From Streptomyces mayonensis (GTDB taxonomy: Bacteria; Actinomycetota; Actinomycetes; Streptomycetales; Streptomycetaceae), in assembly GCF_018982965.1 (NCBI RefSeq), contig NZ_JACBYP010000002.1, forward strand, positions 93,720-157,719: a stretch of DNA of 64,000 nucleotides. The letters are read 5' to 3'. This document shows, in pieces, positions 1 to 8,036 of the stretch. Both the position numbers and the translations under genes were made by a program. Position 1 is the first letter of the stretch. Every line of letters starts with the position of its first letter. The notes under the pieces are model-generated. The model was not told where the DNA came from. It did no database searches and worked only from the letters and a program-made list of their open reading frames with translations.

Positions 1-296
1 TCTCCTCAGGCCGGGTGCTCCCCGTCGAGTCCTCAGATTCCTGCATACGATCTCCTCCCCACGAGGACGCGCGACGGACAGACATCGTCGGCGTTCCCTG
101 GCTAAAGTCTATGGCTCGGCAACCTACGGTCCGGCCCGAATCCAGGCGGCGCCGAGTCCGGACAAGCCTGACCGCGCACCAGCACATCCCCCCACCCCCA
201 CCCCGTGATTCGACTCCGACCAGCACCTCTGCAGGCCGCCGAAGCCGTTCGCGAAGTATGACTAAGGTACCGACCTGCTCCGGAACCAGCACACGG

Positions 297-950
297 TCAG
301 CAGCTCTCGCCGAACTTGACGGTCTCGATCGTCACCGGTTGCCCGTCGAGCTTCGCCCCGGCCGCGGGAGCGGTCGAGCAGACCTGCCAGTTGGACTCGA
401 CGAGCACCATCCGGCCCTGGCCGGACACGTCGTTGACCCTGATGCCGGTGGAGCCGTCGAGCGCCTGGCGGGCGACCTTGACGGACTTACCCGTGAAGTC
501 CGGCATGGTGGAGCCGGCCTCCTCGGGCTCGCCCTGGTCACCGCCCGCGGGACAGCTCTCCTCGAGCTTGACGGCACCGAAATCTACCTCTGTGTCCGTC
601 GGTTGCGTGCCGGAGGCGGGGCTCTGGGAGCAGACCTTCCAGTTCCGATCGAGGATCTGATTGCGGCCCCGGCCGAGCGCATCGTGGGACGTGAGGTGGT
701 AGAAGCCGACGGCCTGTGCCTCGTCCTGAGCGCTCTGCAGCCCCTTTCCTGCCATGTCCGGCAGCTTCGCAGTGGACTCGGCGTCGACCGCAGGCTCCTC
801 GGCCGACTCGCCGGGGCCGATGGCCGACGCCCGGGGAGCCGAGGGCGCGGTGGATGCAGCGTCGACCGTGCCGGGGTCGGTGGTCGGACCGCAGGCGGTG
901 AGGGCTGCGAGCAGCAGCGTCGCGGCTGCGGAGACACGGGTGATGCGCAT
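297..950 (-). CDS. PASTA-domain lipoprotein
   Basis: Predicted secreted lipoprotein of 217 residues. The start at 950 puts MRITR in front of a hydrophobic stretch ending LLLAALTAC, a good signal peptide with lipobox and Cys-20 as the lipidation site. A low-complexity Ala/Pro/Ser/Glu linker follows. Two PASTA-like repeats come next, each with a (L)PDM/MPDF...G opening, a central NWxVCSxxPAxG motif and a Cys at the end (VKLEESC, VKFGESC). PASTA repeats bind peptidoglycan fragments or lipid II in the Ser/Thr kinases and PBPs that carry them, so a cell-wall ligand is plausible. There is no catalytic domain. The reading frame is open upstream to 1073, but that extension has no signal-peptide features. 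A promoter at 1084-1112 faces this gene. Confidence 0.85.
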   Translation of the reverse strand: MRITRVSAAATLLLAALTACGPTTDPGTVDAASTAPSAPRASAIGPGESAEEPAVDAESTAKLPDMAGKGLQSAQDEAQAVGFYHLTSHDALGRGRNQILDRNWKVCSQSPASGTQPTDTEVDFGAVKLEESCPAGGDQGEPEEAGSTMPDFTGKSVKVARQALDGSTGIRVNDVSGQGRMVLVESNWQVCSTAPAAGAKLDGQPVTIETVKFGESC

Positions 951-1083
951 GTTGAACCCCAAAGCGGTTGCAGATGAGAGTGGCCCGTTGTGCGGACACG
1001 GATGGGACGCGTTGCCCCGCGGGTCGCCCCCGGAAAGGTGCTCCACCGGTGAGTCGGACCAGCTCTGCGGCACCGACCCATCC

Positions 1084-1112
1084 AGTATGCAGTTCGTGCA
1101 CTCAGTTCACAA
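1084..1112 (-). promoter_or_regulatory. Promoter with shared 16-bp element
   Basis: Read on the minus strand there is a -35 TTGTGA, a 17-bp spacer and a -10 CATACT, pointing at the lipoprotein gene. The segment TTGTGAACTGAGTGCA recurs exactly, with the same 17-bp spacing and a GATACT -10, at 6158-6186 ahead of the coiA-like gene. The extra conservation beyond the hexamers suggests a shared activator or repressor site. Confidence 0.5.
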
Positions 1113-1211
1113 CTACATGTTGGACATCTCCCGTGCACCCCTGCCCTTCGGCGCGCGGGGCGCATAGGCTCTGAGCCCGTTCAGAGCCGAACACCAGGGT
1201 GGGAGAGGGCT

Positions 1212-1580
1212 ATGAAGAAGGACACGCTGGAGTACGAGCGTGCGCTGGACGCCGTGGTCGACATCCTGCGGGAGCGGGCACGCGCCGGGGCGGCACCGCT
1301 GACGTACGGCGATCTCAGCACCGACTTGGCTCGGAGGGGCCACCACGTCCCCGCATTCGAGGGTCCCATGCCCTACCTGCTCGAGGCCGCTTCCGTCCGG
1401 GAGAGTCCGGACGGGTCACTGCCCCTGCTCTCGGCACTCGTGGTCCTGCGGGAGACCGGCCGGCCGTCCGGCGGCTTCTTCAAACTGGCCCGGCGTGCGC
1501 CGTACAAGCGACCGGGTGACGACATGGAGCTGTGGATCAAGGAGATCAACCGGCTCGCGAGTCACTTCTCCCTTCGCTGA
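1212..1580 (+). CDS. Conserved small hypothetical protein
   Basis: A 122-residue soluble protein with no signal peptide or membrane segment. The start ATG at 1212 follows a GGGAGAGGG Shine-Dalgarno-like stretch. It opens with a predicted amphipathic helix (EYERALDAVVDILRERAR) and has a compact middle with YGDLS and DLARRGHHVPAFEG. This resembles short Streptomyces proteins that look like a stand-alone winged-helix or ParB-like module, but I cannot assign a family. It is divergent from the lipoprotein and convergent with parA. Codon use matches the neighbours, so it is very likely a real gene of unknown function. Confidence 0.75.
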   Translation: MKKDTLEYERALDAVVDILRERARAGAAPLTYGDLSTDLARRGHHVPAFEGPMPYLLEAASVRESPDGSLPLLSALVVLRETGRPSGGFFKLARRAPYKRPGDDMELWIKEINRLASHFSLR

Positions 1581-1799
1581 GGACCTGCCGGCAGGTGTGG
1601 GACAGACCGCCGCAGTCCCGTACGAGGGGAGCGATCTGTGAGTGAGCACGGCTCCGAGTTGAACCAACGCCCCCATCCCACGTCCGGGTGTCCGATTCCG
1701 CGCCCCCACAACGGGCTCGAGCCACCCTGGCGGTGCGGACCGGGCCACACCGCCTGCGGTGGCGGCTGCGGAAGAACGGCGCCCACCGCCTCGGGACCC

Positions 1800-2846
1800 T
1801 CACCCGCCGCAGAGTTCCTCGGCGCGGGCCAGGACGCCTTCCGCCAGACCACGGAATTCTCGGTAGCAGGTCTGCACGTACTTCTGGGTGCTGCCGAGTG
1901 CGCCGTCCGCGGCCTTCAGGTCGAACATGGGCTTTCTGGCGTCGTGTGCGAGCGGCATGAGGCTGCGGTAGTTACGGAGGGTGGCGATGCGGTTCTGGTC
2001 TTCATCGGCCTGGGGCGCCCCCTCGTCCAGCACGGCCGCCGAGTAGACCCACGGAATGCGTTGCAACCACCGCTCGTAGGCCTTCACCGGTCTGTCGAGC
2101 CGCATCTCCGGCTGCATGATCACATAGCCGAGAGGGCGCATCTCCGCGCGTGGTGCGGAGAAGCCGACGGGGACGCGGGGCAGGACGAGTTGCTGCCAGT
2201 CCCTGCGCCAGGCGCGCAGGGTGGGGCCGAGGTTACTGAGGCCCTTCAGGGAGAAGAGGTCGGCCGCGAGCGGCATGAGCACGCTGTCGGCCGCGATCAG
2301 CGCCGCCCGGTTGATCGCCCCGAGGTTGGGCCCGACGTCGATCAGGACGATGTCCGCGCCGATCTCCTCGGCCGCCTGCTCCACCACGCGGTGGAAGGCT
2401 GTGGTGGTACGGATCGCCGCGATGTCACCCGCGAACGTCTTGAACCACTCGCTGGAGAGCTTGTCCTCGAAACGGCTGAGGTCGAGGCTTCCGGCCAGCA
2501 GCCAGAGGCCCGACTGGAGTTCGGCGGGTTCGATGGGGGCGACGTCGCCCGTTCCTTCCAGGATGGGACGCACCGCGTCGGCGATCGTCTGCCCGTTGCG
2601 CACCCGACCGGTGCCGGGCAGGGCCGGGGACACCGCCCCTTGGGCGATCAGCTCGGACTTATTGTCCCAGAGTTCCTCGATCTCGTTCTCGTCCAGGCAC
2701 ATCGAGGTGAGGTTCGCCTGGGGGTCCAAGTCGACGGCGAGGACCGTCAGTCCGAGCCTGCGGAACATGTGGGCCAGGTGGTAGGTCAGAGTCGTCTTCC
2801 CCACCCCGCCCTTGTTGTTGAAGAGTGCGATCGACGTGCGGTTCAT
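1800..2846 (-). CDS. ParA/MinD-family P-loop ATPase
   Basis: A 348-residue ParA-like ATPase. The deviant Walker A KGGVGKTT (about residues 11-18) with its signature Lys, the DLDPQANL switch II region and VLIDVGPNLG (Walker B) are all present. The start at 2846 (MNRTSIALFNNKGG) overlaps the stop of the upstream gene in ATGA, indicating translational coupling. There is no ParB partner beside it, so chromosome or plasmid partition is unlikely. Orphan ParA-type ATPases often position or regulate another cargo. The partner here is an AlbA_2/GHKL protein, an arrangement seen in accessory and defence-like loci. Function is inferred only from the fold. Confidence 0.85.
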   Translation of the reverse strand: MNRTSIALFNNKGGVGKTTLTYHLAHMFRRLGLTVLAVDLDPQANLTSMCLDENEIEELWDNKSELIAQGAVSPALPGTGRVRNGQTIADAVRPILEGTGDVAPIEPAELQSGLWLLAGSLDLSRFEDKLSSEWFKTFAGDIAAIRTTTAFHRVVEQAAEEIGADIVLIDVGPNLGAINRAALIAADSVLMPLAADLFSLKGLSNLGPTLRAWRRDWQQLVLPRVPVGFSAPRAEMRPLGYVIMQPEMRLDRPVKAYERWLQRIPWVYSAAVLDEGAPQADEDQNRIATLRNYRSLMPLAHDARKPMFDLKAADGALGSTQKYVQTCYREFRGLAEGVLARAEELCGG

Positions 2847-4039
2847 GAGGCCCTCCGGAGGACGACGGCCCACGACGAATCGTCGACCTGGAATTCGGCC
2901 GGCGGGTTTCCGTTGCGGGCGAGCGCCGCCTGCACCCGCCCGATCCCCCGTCCGAACCGGTTCACGTAGCCGAGCCCTTTCATCGCCGCCGCAAGGGACG
3001 GGTTGCGGTAGTCGTTCACCCTGTCGAAGTTGTCGTCCCTCACCTGCCCGTAAGGTCCTCCCGGATTGGTCACCTCGATCCGATCGTCGAACCAGGCGAT
3101 ACGCACGGGCGCGTACGAGGTCTCGTAGTTGCGGTGCATCAGGGCGTTCATCGTCACTTCACGCAGCGCCTCCAGCGGGTAGTCGGGCTGCGGTGTCTCG
3201 CGGAAGCCCTCCTCCACCAGACGCGTACGGATGTTGCTGCGGAGAAGGGGTTCGAGCCGGGACGCGACCCCCACGATGTTCTGGCGCAGTTCCTGGTCGT
3301 CGGCGACGGGAGCGTCGAGGTCCACGCCCTGGTAGCGGACGAACTGCACGTACGCACCGGGAATGTGGCTGCTCGGATCGAGCCCGACGATGAGCGTTCC
3401 GAGGGTGGTCGGCCGTCCGTCCGGGGTGGTGAGGTGCAGCGAGGAGAGCTGTTGGCGCACCGGCCGCCCGTTCTCCTCAATGACCTCGGGACCGACCATT
3501 GAGGGCAGATAGGCCGTCCGGAACAGATCGAGGTCCAGGTCGTCGAGGCTCGCACACGGCACCGGCCTCTTGTCGAACGGCCCGTCTCCGGCCCGCCGGC
3601 GCTCCGTGAGGACCCGCTCGTCCTCACGGGTGGCCTTGCGAGTGGTCGGACCGGGCCGGACCCAAACGACGCCGTCGAAGCGTACGGGCAGCGCGGCCGA
3701 TGCCTCCACGTGGATGTGGACCACCGGTTTGCCCTGATAGACCGCGGCCTGCACGGTGAAGGACGGCCGGTCCAGGATCCTGCCGTCGTCCCGGAGGTCG
3801 GTCAGGGCCAGGAGGGCGCGGTCGCCGACGTCCACTTCGTCGACCGGGGTCCCGTCGTCGGCGACGCCGATGAGGATGTCACCGCCGCCCTTGCCGGCGA
3901 GATCGTTGGCCATCGCGCAGACCGCATTGCCGATGGCGTCACCGCGCTTACCCTCCCTCTTCGCAGTCCGCTTGAACTCCAGGGTCGCGCTCTCACGGGT
4001 TCCGAGGACGTCGGCCAGGTCTGCGTCGTGTGCGTTCAC
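2843..4039 (-). CDS. AlbA_2 / RecG-like ATP-binding protein
   Basis: A 398-residue protein with an N-terminal AlbA_2 (Schlafen-AlbA) nucleic-acid-binding domain at about residues 10-130: ESATLEFKRTA, AMANDLAGKGGGDILIGVADDG. A C-terminal GHKL-type ATP-binding domain related to the 'ATP-dependent DNA helicase RecG-like' group lies at about 285-398 (EVTMNALMHRNY, NPGGPYG, GRGIGRVQ). Such proteins act as transcription regulators or as parts of anti-phage systems; Schlafen-AlbA domains can cleave RNA. The start is a GTG at 4037-4039. A -10-like AGAATA lies only about six bases upstream and no good Shine-Dalgarno is visible, so the message may be leaderless. It is translationally coupled to the ParA gene. 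Confidence 0.82.
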   Translation of the reverse strand: MNAHDADLADVLGTRESATLEFKRTAKREGKRGDAIGNAVCAMANDLAGKGGGDILIGVADDGTPVDEVDVGDRALLALTDLRDDGRILDRPSFTVQAAVYQGKPVVHIHVEASAALPVRFDGVVWVRPGPTTRKATREDERVLTERRRAGDGPFDKRPVPCASLDDLDLDLFRTAYLPSMVGPEVIEENGRPVRQQLSSLHLTTPDGRPTTLGTLIVGLDPSSHIPGAYVQFVRYQGVDLDAPVADDQELRQNIVGVASRLEPLLRSNIRTRLVEEGFRETPQPDYPLEALREVTMNALMHRNYETSYAPVRIAWFDDRIEVTNPGGPYGQVRDDNFDRVNDYRNPSLAAAMKGLGYVNRFGRGIGRVQAALARNGNPPAEFQVDDSSWAVVLRRAS

Positions 4040-4163
4040 ACCGGGTATTCTGCCGTTTTTCTCGTACGTGGGAACGCCGGGTCGGCTCCCTCAAGACGTG
4101 GACCACCTGCTCGGCCGTCAATCTTCTGGCCCGGCCTCCTCGGTGAACTCGCGGGCCGGCTGA

Positions 4164-6092
4164 TCACCGTTGCCAAGTCTTCACCGCCTGCAGCTCCGCT
4201 GCGACTGCGTTGAGTTCTGCCAACAGCTCGGCAGCGCTCGTCCTGAGGGCCTGCCCATGCTCCGGGGAGCGGCTGGCGGGAAGCTCCGATTCCGGAGCGG
4301 TGAGGGCCAGCCATGCGCGAGCGAGGCGCATCAATCGTTTCGTCCGCTTGGTCCTCCTGTACGCGCCACCGAGGTCGGACATCTTCCGCTCCACGCGGTC
4401 GTACAGCGCACGGACCTGTCGTGTCTCTCCGGCAGTCGCGTGCCGGGCAGTGGTTTGCTCCTGCTTGGTCTTGTGCTGCTGAACGCCTCTGAGTGACGCG
4501 CCCACGTCCCTCCACTGCTGCGCGGTGAGAGTGCGTGTCGGAGCGGTGACGGGACGCCGACGTGGCACCAGACGTGGTGACGTTCCATACAGTGCGATGC
4601 CCCGTTCCCTCTCCTGCTTCACCCAGGCGTGCAGGGGCGGCGAATCGGTCGACAGGCCCTGGGCGCCCCCAATTCCGAGTTGGTGGAGTACCGCGGGCAG
4701 GGAGGACAGGAGGCCGCCGTTGTCGCCGAGCAGCAGCACCGACAGGACGGCTTTGGAGTCCCAGAGCGGGCTGTCGACCTCGACGAGGAAGTCGACCAGC
4801 TCGCGCTCCGACATGCCCTGGAGCGGCTTGCCGAGTTGTGCTCGGAGGTCAGGCCAGCGCAGCGTGCGCCCTTCCGCCGCGGCGTCTGTGAGGATCTCGC
4901 GGACACGAACGACGGCCTGGTCCCGGGTGAGGGCCACCGCGTCTGCCTTCGGCTGTTGCTTCCGGACCGCCGCCGACGGCACCGCGTGCGGGGGCGCGCC
5001 GGGTGCCGGTCGATCCGGCTTACGTGTTCCGGGTGCCGGCACCGGCTTCTTCTCGGGCGGCGCGGGAAGCACCCCGGCGAGGCCCGTGCGGGCCACCTCG
5101 TGGGCGTCGAGGCGTACGAAGCGGTCCAGGCGGACGGCCCACCCGTCGACGCCTTCACGAACCAGCATGCTCGCGCGGTCGACGGCGCGGTAGACGTGCG
5201 CTGCGGACGGCGGTGCGGTGTCGTCGGGCAGGGACAGCATCGCGCGCACGACGGGGCTGCCCGCCGGTCTGACGTCCGCCATGACCAGGCGCCGCCCCTC
5301 GGAGGCGAACGGTGACCCGTCGGGGACGGCGGCTCCCTCGTCCAGCGCGAAGACGAGGGGGCCGGCGAGGGGGAACGTGAACGGCTCCGTCCGCCTGGCG
5401 AGTGGCAGCGTGGCCCCGGCGGAGGGGGCCAGCAGGCCGGCCTGCTCGATCCGGCAGTCCTCCAGAGGGTCCCAGCGGACGGATGGCCGGTCGTGCGTCC
5501 GGGTGCCGATGTACACGCGGCGCTCACCGCCCCGGGTTTCCAGTCGGAAGCGCAGGGTGTAGCCGTTACGGGCGAGGATCTCCTCGGTGAGTGGCCCGTC
5601 CGCGCCGAAGAACCAGTCGACCTCGTCGACGTCGCCGGCGAGGTCGAGGTTCGCCGTGCGCCAGCTCCGGTAGTCGAGGGACGAGAGCTGGAAGCGGAGC
5701 CTGCGGCGGGCGGCGGGCAGGTGCAGGTCCACCGCGCCGCCGGGACCCGAGCCGAGGTCACGGGTCCGGACTTCGCCCCGCTGTCCGTGCCTGTCCAGCA
5801 GCCTGCGCAGGCTCCGCTTGATGAACAGGTGGTCGGCACTGGACTCGCCTGTGGCGGCACGTCCGCAGGTGGGTCCACCGGCCACGTGGGCGAAGTGGCA
5901 CACCTTGTCGTGGTAAAGGCGGTCCATCAGCTTGCCGCCGCATCCACCGAGTTCATAGCCGCACCAGTAGGTGTACTTCAGGTGGCGCCGGCGCCAGACC
6001 TCCAGCTCCGAGGCTTCCATGGGCAGGATCACCGGGTGGTCGGACTTGCTGTTGCCGATCACGGCTGTCTGTACGAGACGGTGGTCGAGCAT
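4164..6092 (-). CDS. CoiA-like zinc-ribbon/nuclease-fold protein
   Basis: A 642-residue protein. The N-terminal 200 residues match the competence protein CoiA layout: a Cys-rich ribbon (WCGYELGGCGG ... CHFAHVAGGPTC), then the SADHLFIKRSL helix, then GGAVDLHLP ... LRFQLSSLDYRSW, where CoiA carries a PD-(D/E)XK nuclease core. In CoiA the last motif normally reads E-x-Q-x-S; here it is R-F-Q-L-S, so the catalytic acid appears to be lost. The rest is Pro/Ala-rich linker and helical C-terminus of unknown fold, far longer than classical CoiA. The start at 6092 has GAGG four bases upstream and sits about 60 bases after the promoter at 6158-6186. DNA processing is plausible but unproven. Confidence 0.72.
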   Translation of the reverse strand: MLDHRLVQTAVIGNSKSDHPVILPMEASELEVWRRRHLKYTYWCGYELGGCGGKLMDRLYHDKVCHFAHVAGGPTCGRAATGESSADHLFIKRSLRRLLDRHGQRGEVRTRDLGSGPGGAVDLHLPAARRRLRFQLSSLDYRSWRTANLDLAGDVDEVDWFFGADGPLTEEILARNGYTLRFRLETRGGERRVYIGTRTHDRPSVRWDPLEDCRIEQAGLLAPSAGATLPLARRTEPFTFPLAGPLVFALDEGAAVPDGSPFASEGRRLVMADVRPAGSPVVRAMLSLPDDTAPPSAAHVYRAVDRASMLVREGVDGWAVRLDRFVRLDAHEVARTGLAGVLPAPPEKKPVPAPGTRKPDRPAPGAPPHAVPSAAVRKQQPKADAVALTRDQAVVRVREILTDAAAEGRTLRWPDLRAQLGKPLQGMSERELVDFLVEVDSPLWDSKAVLSVLLLGDNGGLLSSLPAVLHQLGIGGAQGLSTDSPPLHAWVKQERERGIALYGTSPRLVPRRRPVTAPTRTLTAQQWRDVGASLRGVQQHKTKQEQTTARHATAGETRQVRALYDRVERKMSDLGGAYRRTKRTKRLMRLARAWLALTAPESELPASRSPEHGQALRTSAAELLAELNAVAAELQAVKTWQR

Positions 6093-6157
6093 GGAACCTC
6101 GCAGGGAACGCCCGGGAAGTCTTCACCCAGCCGGGCACGGGCGACGCGAACGGGAAC

Positions 6158-6186
6158 AGTATCTTCCCCATGCACTCAGTTCACAA
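6158..6186 (-). promoter_or_regulatory. Second copy of shared promoter element
   Basis: Minus-strand -35 TTGTGA, 17-bp spacer, -10 GATACT, with the same TTGTGAACTGAGTGCA block as at 1097-1112. It directs transcription toward the coiA-like gene with a leader of roughly 60 bases. It overlaps the 3' end of the frameshifted ATPase gene. Confidence 0.5.
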
Positions 6187-6716
6187 GAGTAGATCGCCGT
6201 GACGGATCCGCCATCGCCTGGTCCTCCTCCGCGGCAGCGCGGCGGAAGGGACGCGACACGGACGCCGGCGAGAGGGCCACTTCGGCCCAGACGGTCTTCG
6301 TGTACGCGTCCCGCACCTCGCAGCCCCATCGTTCGGCGTACGCCGCGACGAGCAGCAGTCCACGCCCCGACGGGGCGTCGGGCGCCGCCGGTTCGGCCGC
6401 AGGGTCGCGGGGGCGGTGCCCCGGACGGGTGTCGGTCACCTCGACGCGGACGGTGCCGTGCTCGGGCAGGTGGAACAGCGTCAGGCGGAAGTCCCGGCCG
6501 GGAGTGCGACCGTGGGTGACCGCGTTGGCCGCCAGCTCGGCCGTGACGAGGGCGACGGCCCGTGACGTCTCGGAGTCGTACGGGGATGCCCGAGGCCGCG
6601 AGTTGCTGTCCGGCGAGGCGACGGGCGAGACGGGCTCCGCGTGCGGTGCTGCTGAGACGGACAGTGAGGTGTGGGGCGCCGGCGGGCGGATCCACTCTGA
6701 TGTTGGTCGGCTTCAC
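6176..6716 (-). pseudogene. Frameshifted GHKL anti-sigma-type ATPase
   Basis: The N-terminal part (MKPTNIRVDPPAG ... QQLAASGIP) is in one frame. The continuation (PYDSETSRAVALVTAELAANAVTHG ... FRLTLFHLPEHGTVRVEV then TDTRPG ... SGRGLLLVAAYAERWG) is in another. Together they make a typical Streptomyces HATPase_c_2 regulator of about 180 residues, with the N-box ELAANAVTHG and the G box SGRGLLLV intact. The break is at the G-run 6582-6585: one base too many changes the ASGIP-YDSET junction. It may be a true null allele, phase variation in the run, or a single-base sequencing error. The gene is divergent from a WhiJ-like XRE gene, the usual neighbourhood for this family, where it would work as a kinase or anti-sigma partner. 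Confidence 0.8.
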
Positions 6717-6735
6717 AGGGTTACCGTCCCGTCAC

Positions 6736-6831
6736 GCGGACAGCGGACAGCGGACAGCGGAGACGAGGTCGGACCTCCGTACCCGGTCATGCGGTACGGC
6801 CGCTGTACGGGTTCGTACGGCAGGTGTACGG
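6736..6831. promoter_or_regulatory. Tandem GCGGACA and phased GTACGG repeats
   Basis: Between the frameshifted ATPase and the first XRE gene there is a 7-bp tandem repeat (GCGGACA, three copies, from about 6736 to 6760). Four direct GTACGG hexamers follow at 6794, 6805, 6815 and 6826, plus an inverted copy CCGTAC at 6777. The 11-10-11 spacing is one helical turn, so all copies face the same side of the DNA, as expected for cooperative binding by the HTH protein encoded just downstream. Confidence 0.5.
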
Positions 6832-6907
6832 GAGCGGGCGCGTGGCCGGAACACCGGGTCGGTCGTTGTCGCTCACGACGGGACGCTGCGCGGAACGAGG
6901 GAGCGCG

Positions 6908-7765
6908 ATGGGCAGGACCACCCAGCGAGAATGCGGGACCACCGGCCGGCGCGGACCGGACACGGAACGTCCGGCGGCCTGGAGCGCCTACGGCAAGCTG
7001 GTCCGTCTCTTCCGTGAACGGGCCGGCCTCACCCAGCAGGCCCTCGCCGAGGCGATCGACTACTCGCTGGAGCAGGTCGCCTCCGTCGAACAGGGGCGGA
7101 GACCGGCGAAGGCGGCCTTCACGGAGGCCGCGGAGCGGGTGCTGGAGGCGGGCGGGGCGCTGCGGGTGCTCCAGGAGGACGTGGACCGGGCGAAACTTCC
7201 GCTGTTCTTCCAGGACTTCGCCTCCTTGGAGGCAGAGGCGGTCAGCCGCTTCTCGTACGACCCGATGCTGGTGCCGGGGCTGTTGCAGACGGAGGCGTAC
7301 GCCCGTGCCCTTCTTGAAGCGCACTTCCCGCCCCTCGAAGAGGAGGCCATCGAGCAGCACCTCAGCGCCCGGCTCGCCCGGCAGTCCCTGCTGACGCGCA
7401 GGAATGCGTGTGTCGTGTTTTCGTTCATCCTCGAAGAAGGCGCCCTTCAGCGGATGGTGGGTGGTAGGGCCGTCATGCGGGAGCAACTCGCGCGGCTGCG
7501 GGACCACACCCGCATGCGGAACGTTGAAGTTCAGGTGATGCCGACCCAGCGGGCCGCGCACAGTGGGGTCAACGGCCAGATCGTCCTGCTGGAGACCGTC
7601 GAACGACGGCAGTTCGTGTCCATCGAGGCCCAGGGAATCGTGAACATCCGCTCTGACCGGAACGAGGTGAGCGAGTTCTGCCTCCAGTATGGAATGCTGC
7701 GCTCACAGGCCCTCAACACCGAGGAGTCTGCCAGGTTCATCGAGCGCTTGGCAGGGGAGCTATGA
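6908..7765 (+). CDS. WhiJ-like XRE regulator (DUF5753)
   Basis: A 285-residue regulator. The N-terminal Cro/CI-type helix-turn-helix is at about residues 25-80 (AYGKLVRLFRERAGLTQQALAEAIDYSLEQVASVEQGRRP). The DUF5753 sensor-like domain follows (FSYDPMLVPGLLQTEAYARALL ... VMPTQRAAHSGVNGQIVLLE). Start ATG 6908 follows ACGAGGG at a good distance; an upstream in-frame ATG at 6824 lies inside the GTACGG repeats and is unlikely. Its stop overlaps the DUF397 start (ATGA), so the pair is co-translated. WhiJ and its paralogues in S. coelicolor repress development-linked genes until their DUF397 partner relieves them. The target here is presumably its own promoter and that of the divergent ATPase. Confidence 0.9.
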   Translation: MGRTTQRECGTTGRRGPDTERPAAWSAYGKLVRLFRERAGLTQQALAEAIDYSLEQVASVEQGRRPAKAAFTEAAERVLEAGGALRVLQEDVDRAKLPLFFQDFASLEAEAVSRFSYDPMLVPGLLQTEAYARALLEAHFPPLEEEAIEQHLSARLARQSLLTRRNACVVFSFILEEGALQRMVGGRAVMREQLARLRDHTRMRNVEVQVMPTQRAAHSGVNGQIVLLETVERRQFVSIEAQGIVNIRSDRNEVSEFCLQYGMLRSQALNTEESARFIERLAGEL

Positions 7766-7968
7766 GCATCGATCAGCACGTTGAGCAGCCCGGCGGCCTC
7801 GTCTGGTTCAAAAGCAGCCACAGCGGAACCAACGGCGGTGACTGCGTCGAGGTGGCCGTCGGCCCGGGTGCCGTGTGCGTGCGGGATTCCAAGGCCGTAG
7901 CCGACGGGCCCGTGCTACGGGTCGGTCGGGACGAGTGGGCCGCGTTCGTGGCGCTCGCGGCCGTGTGA
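7762..7968 (+). CDS. DUF397 small protein
   Basis: A 68-residue DUF397 protein with the family pattern WFKSSHSGTNGGDCVEVAVG, VRDSK and a Leu/Val-rich end (VLRVGRDEWAAFVALA). It starts four bases before the end of the XRE gene. DUF397 proteins are the small partners of WhiJ-type regulators and are proposed to bind and antagonise them. It is cytosolic. It closely resembles the second DUF397 gene 2.3 kb downstream, so cross-talk between the two pairs is possible. Confidence 0.9.
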   Translation: MSIDQHVEQPGGLVWFKSSHSGTNGGDCVEVAVGPGAVCVRDSKAVADGPVLRVGRDEWAAFVALAAV

Positions 7969-8036
7969 CATCACCGGCTTCCGCCGTACTCGCACAAACA
8001 CCGGCCACCGAGGAAGTCGCCGAAGCGTCGAGGCCG

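Noticed and set aside
1..296. Candidate gene at the left edge
   Set aside because: Frames open here are out of register with Streptomyces codon bias and lack any motif; nothing convincing is seen.
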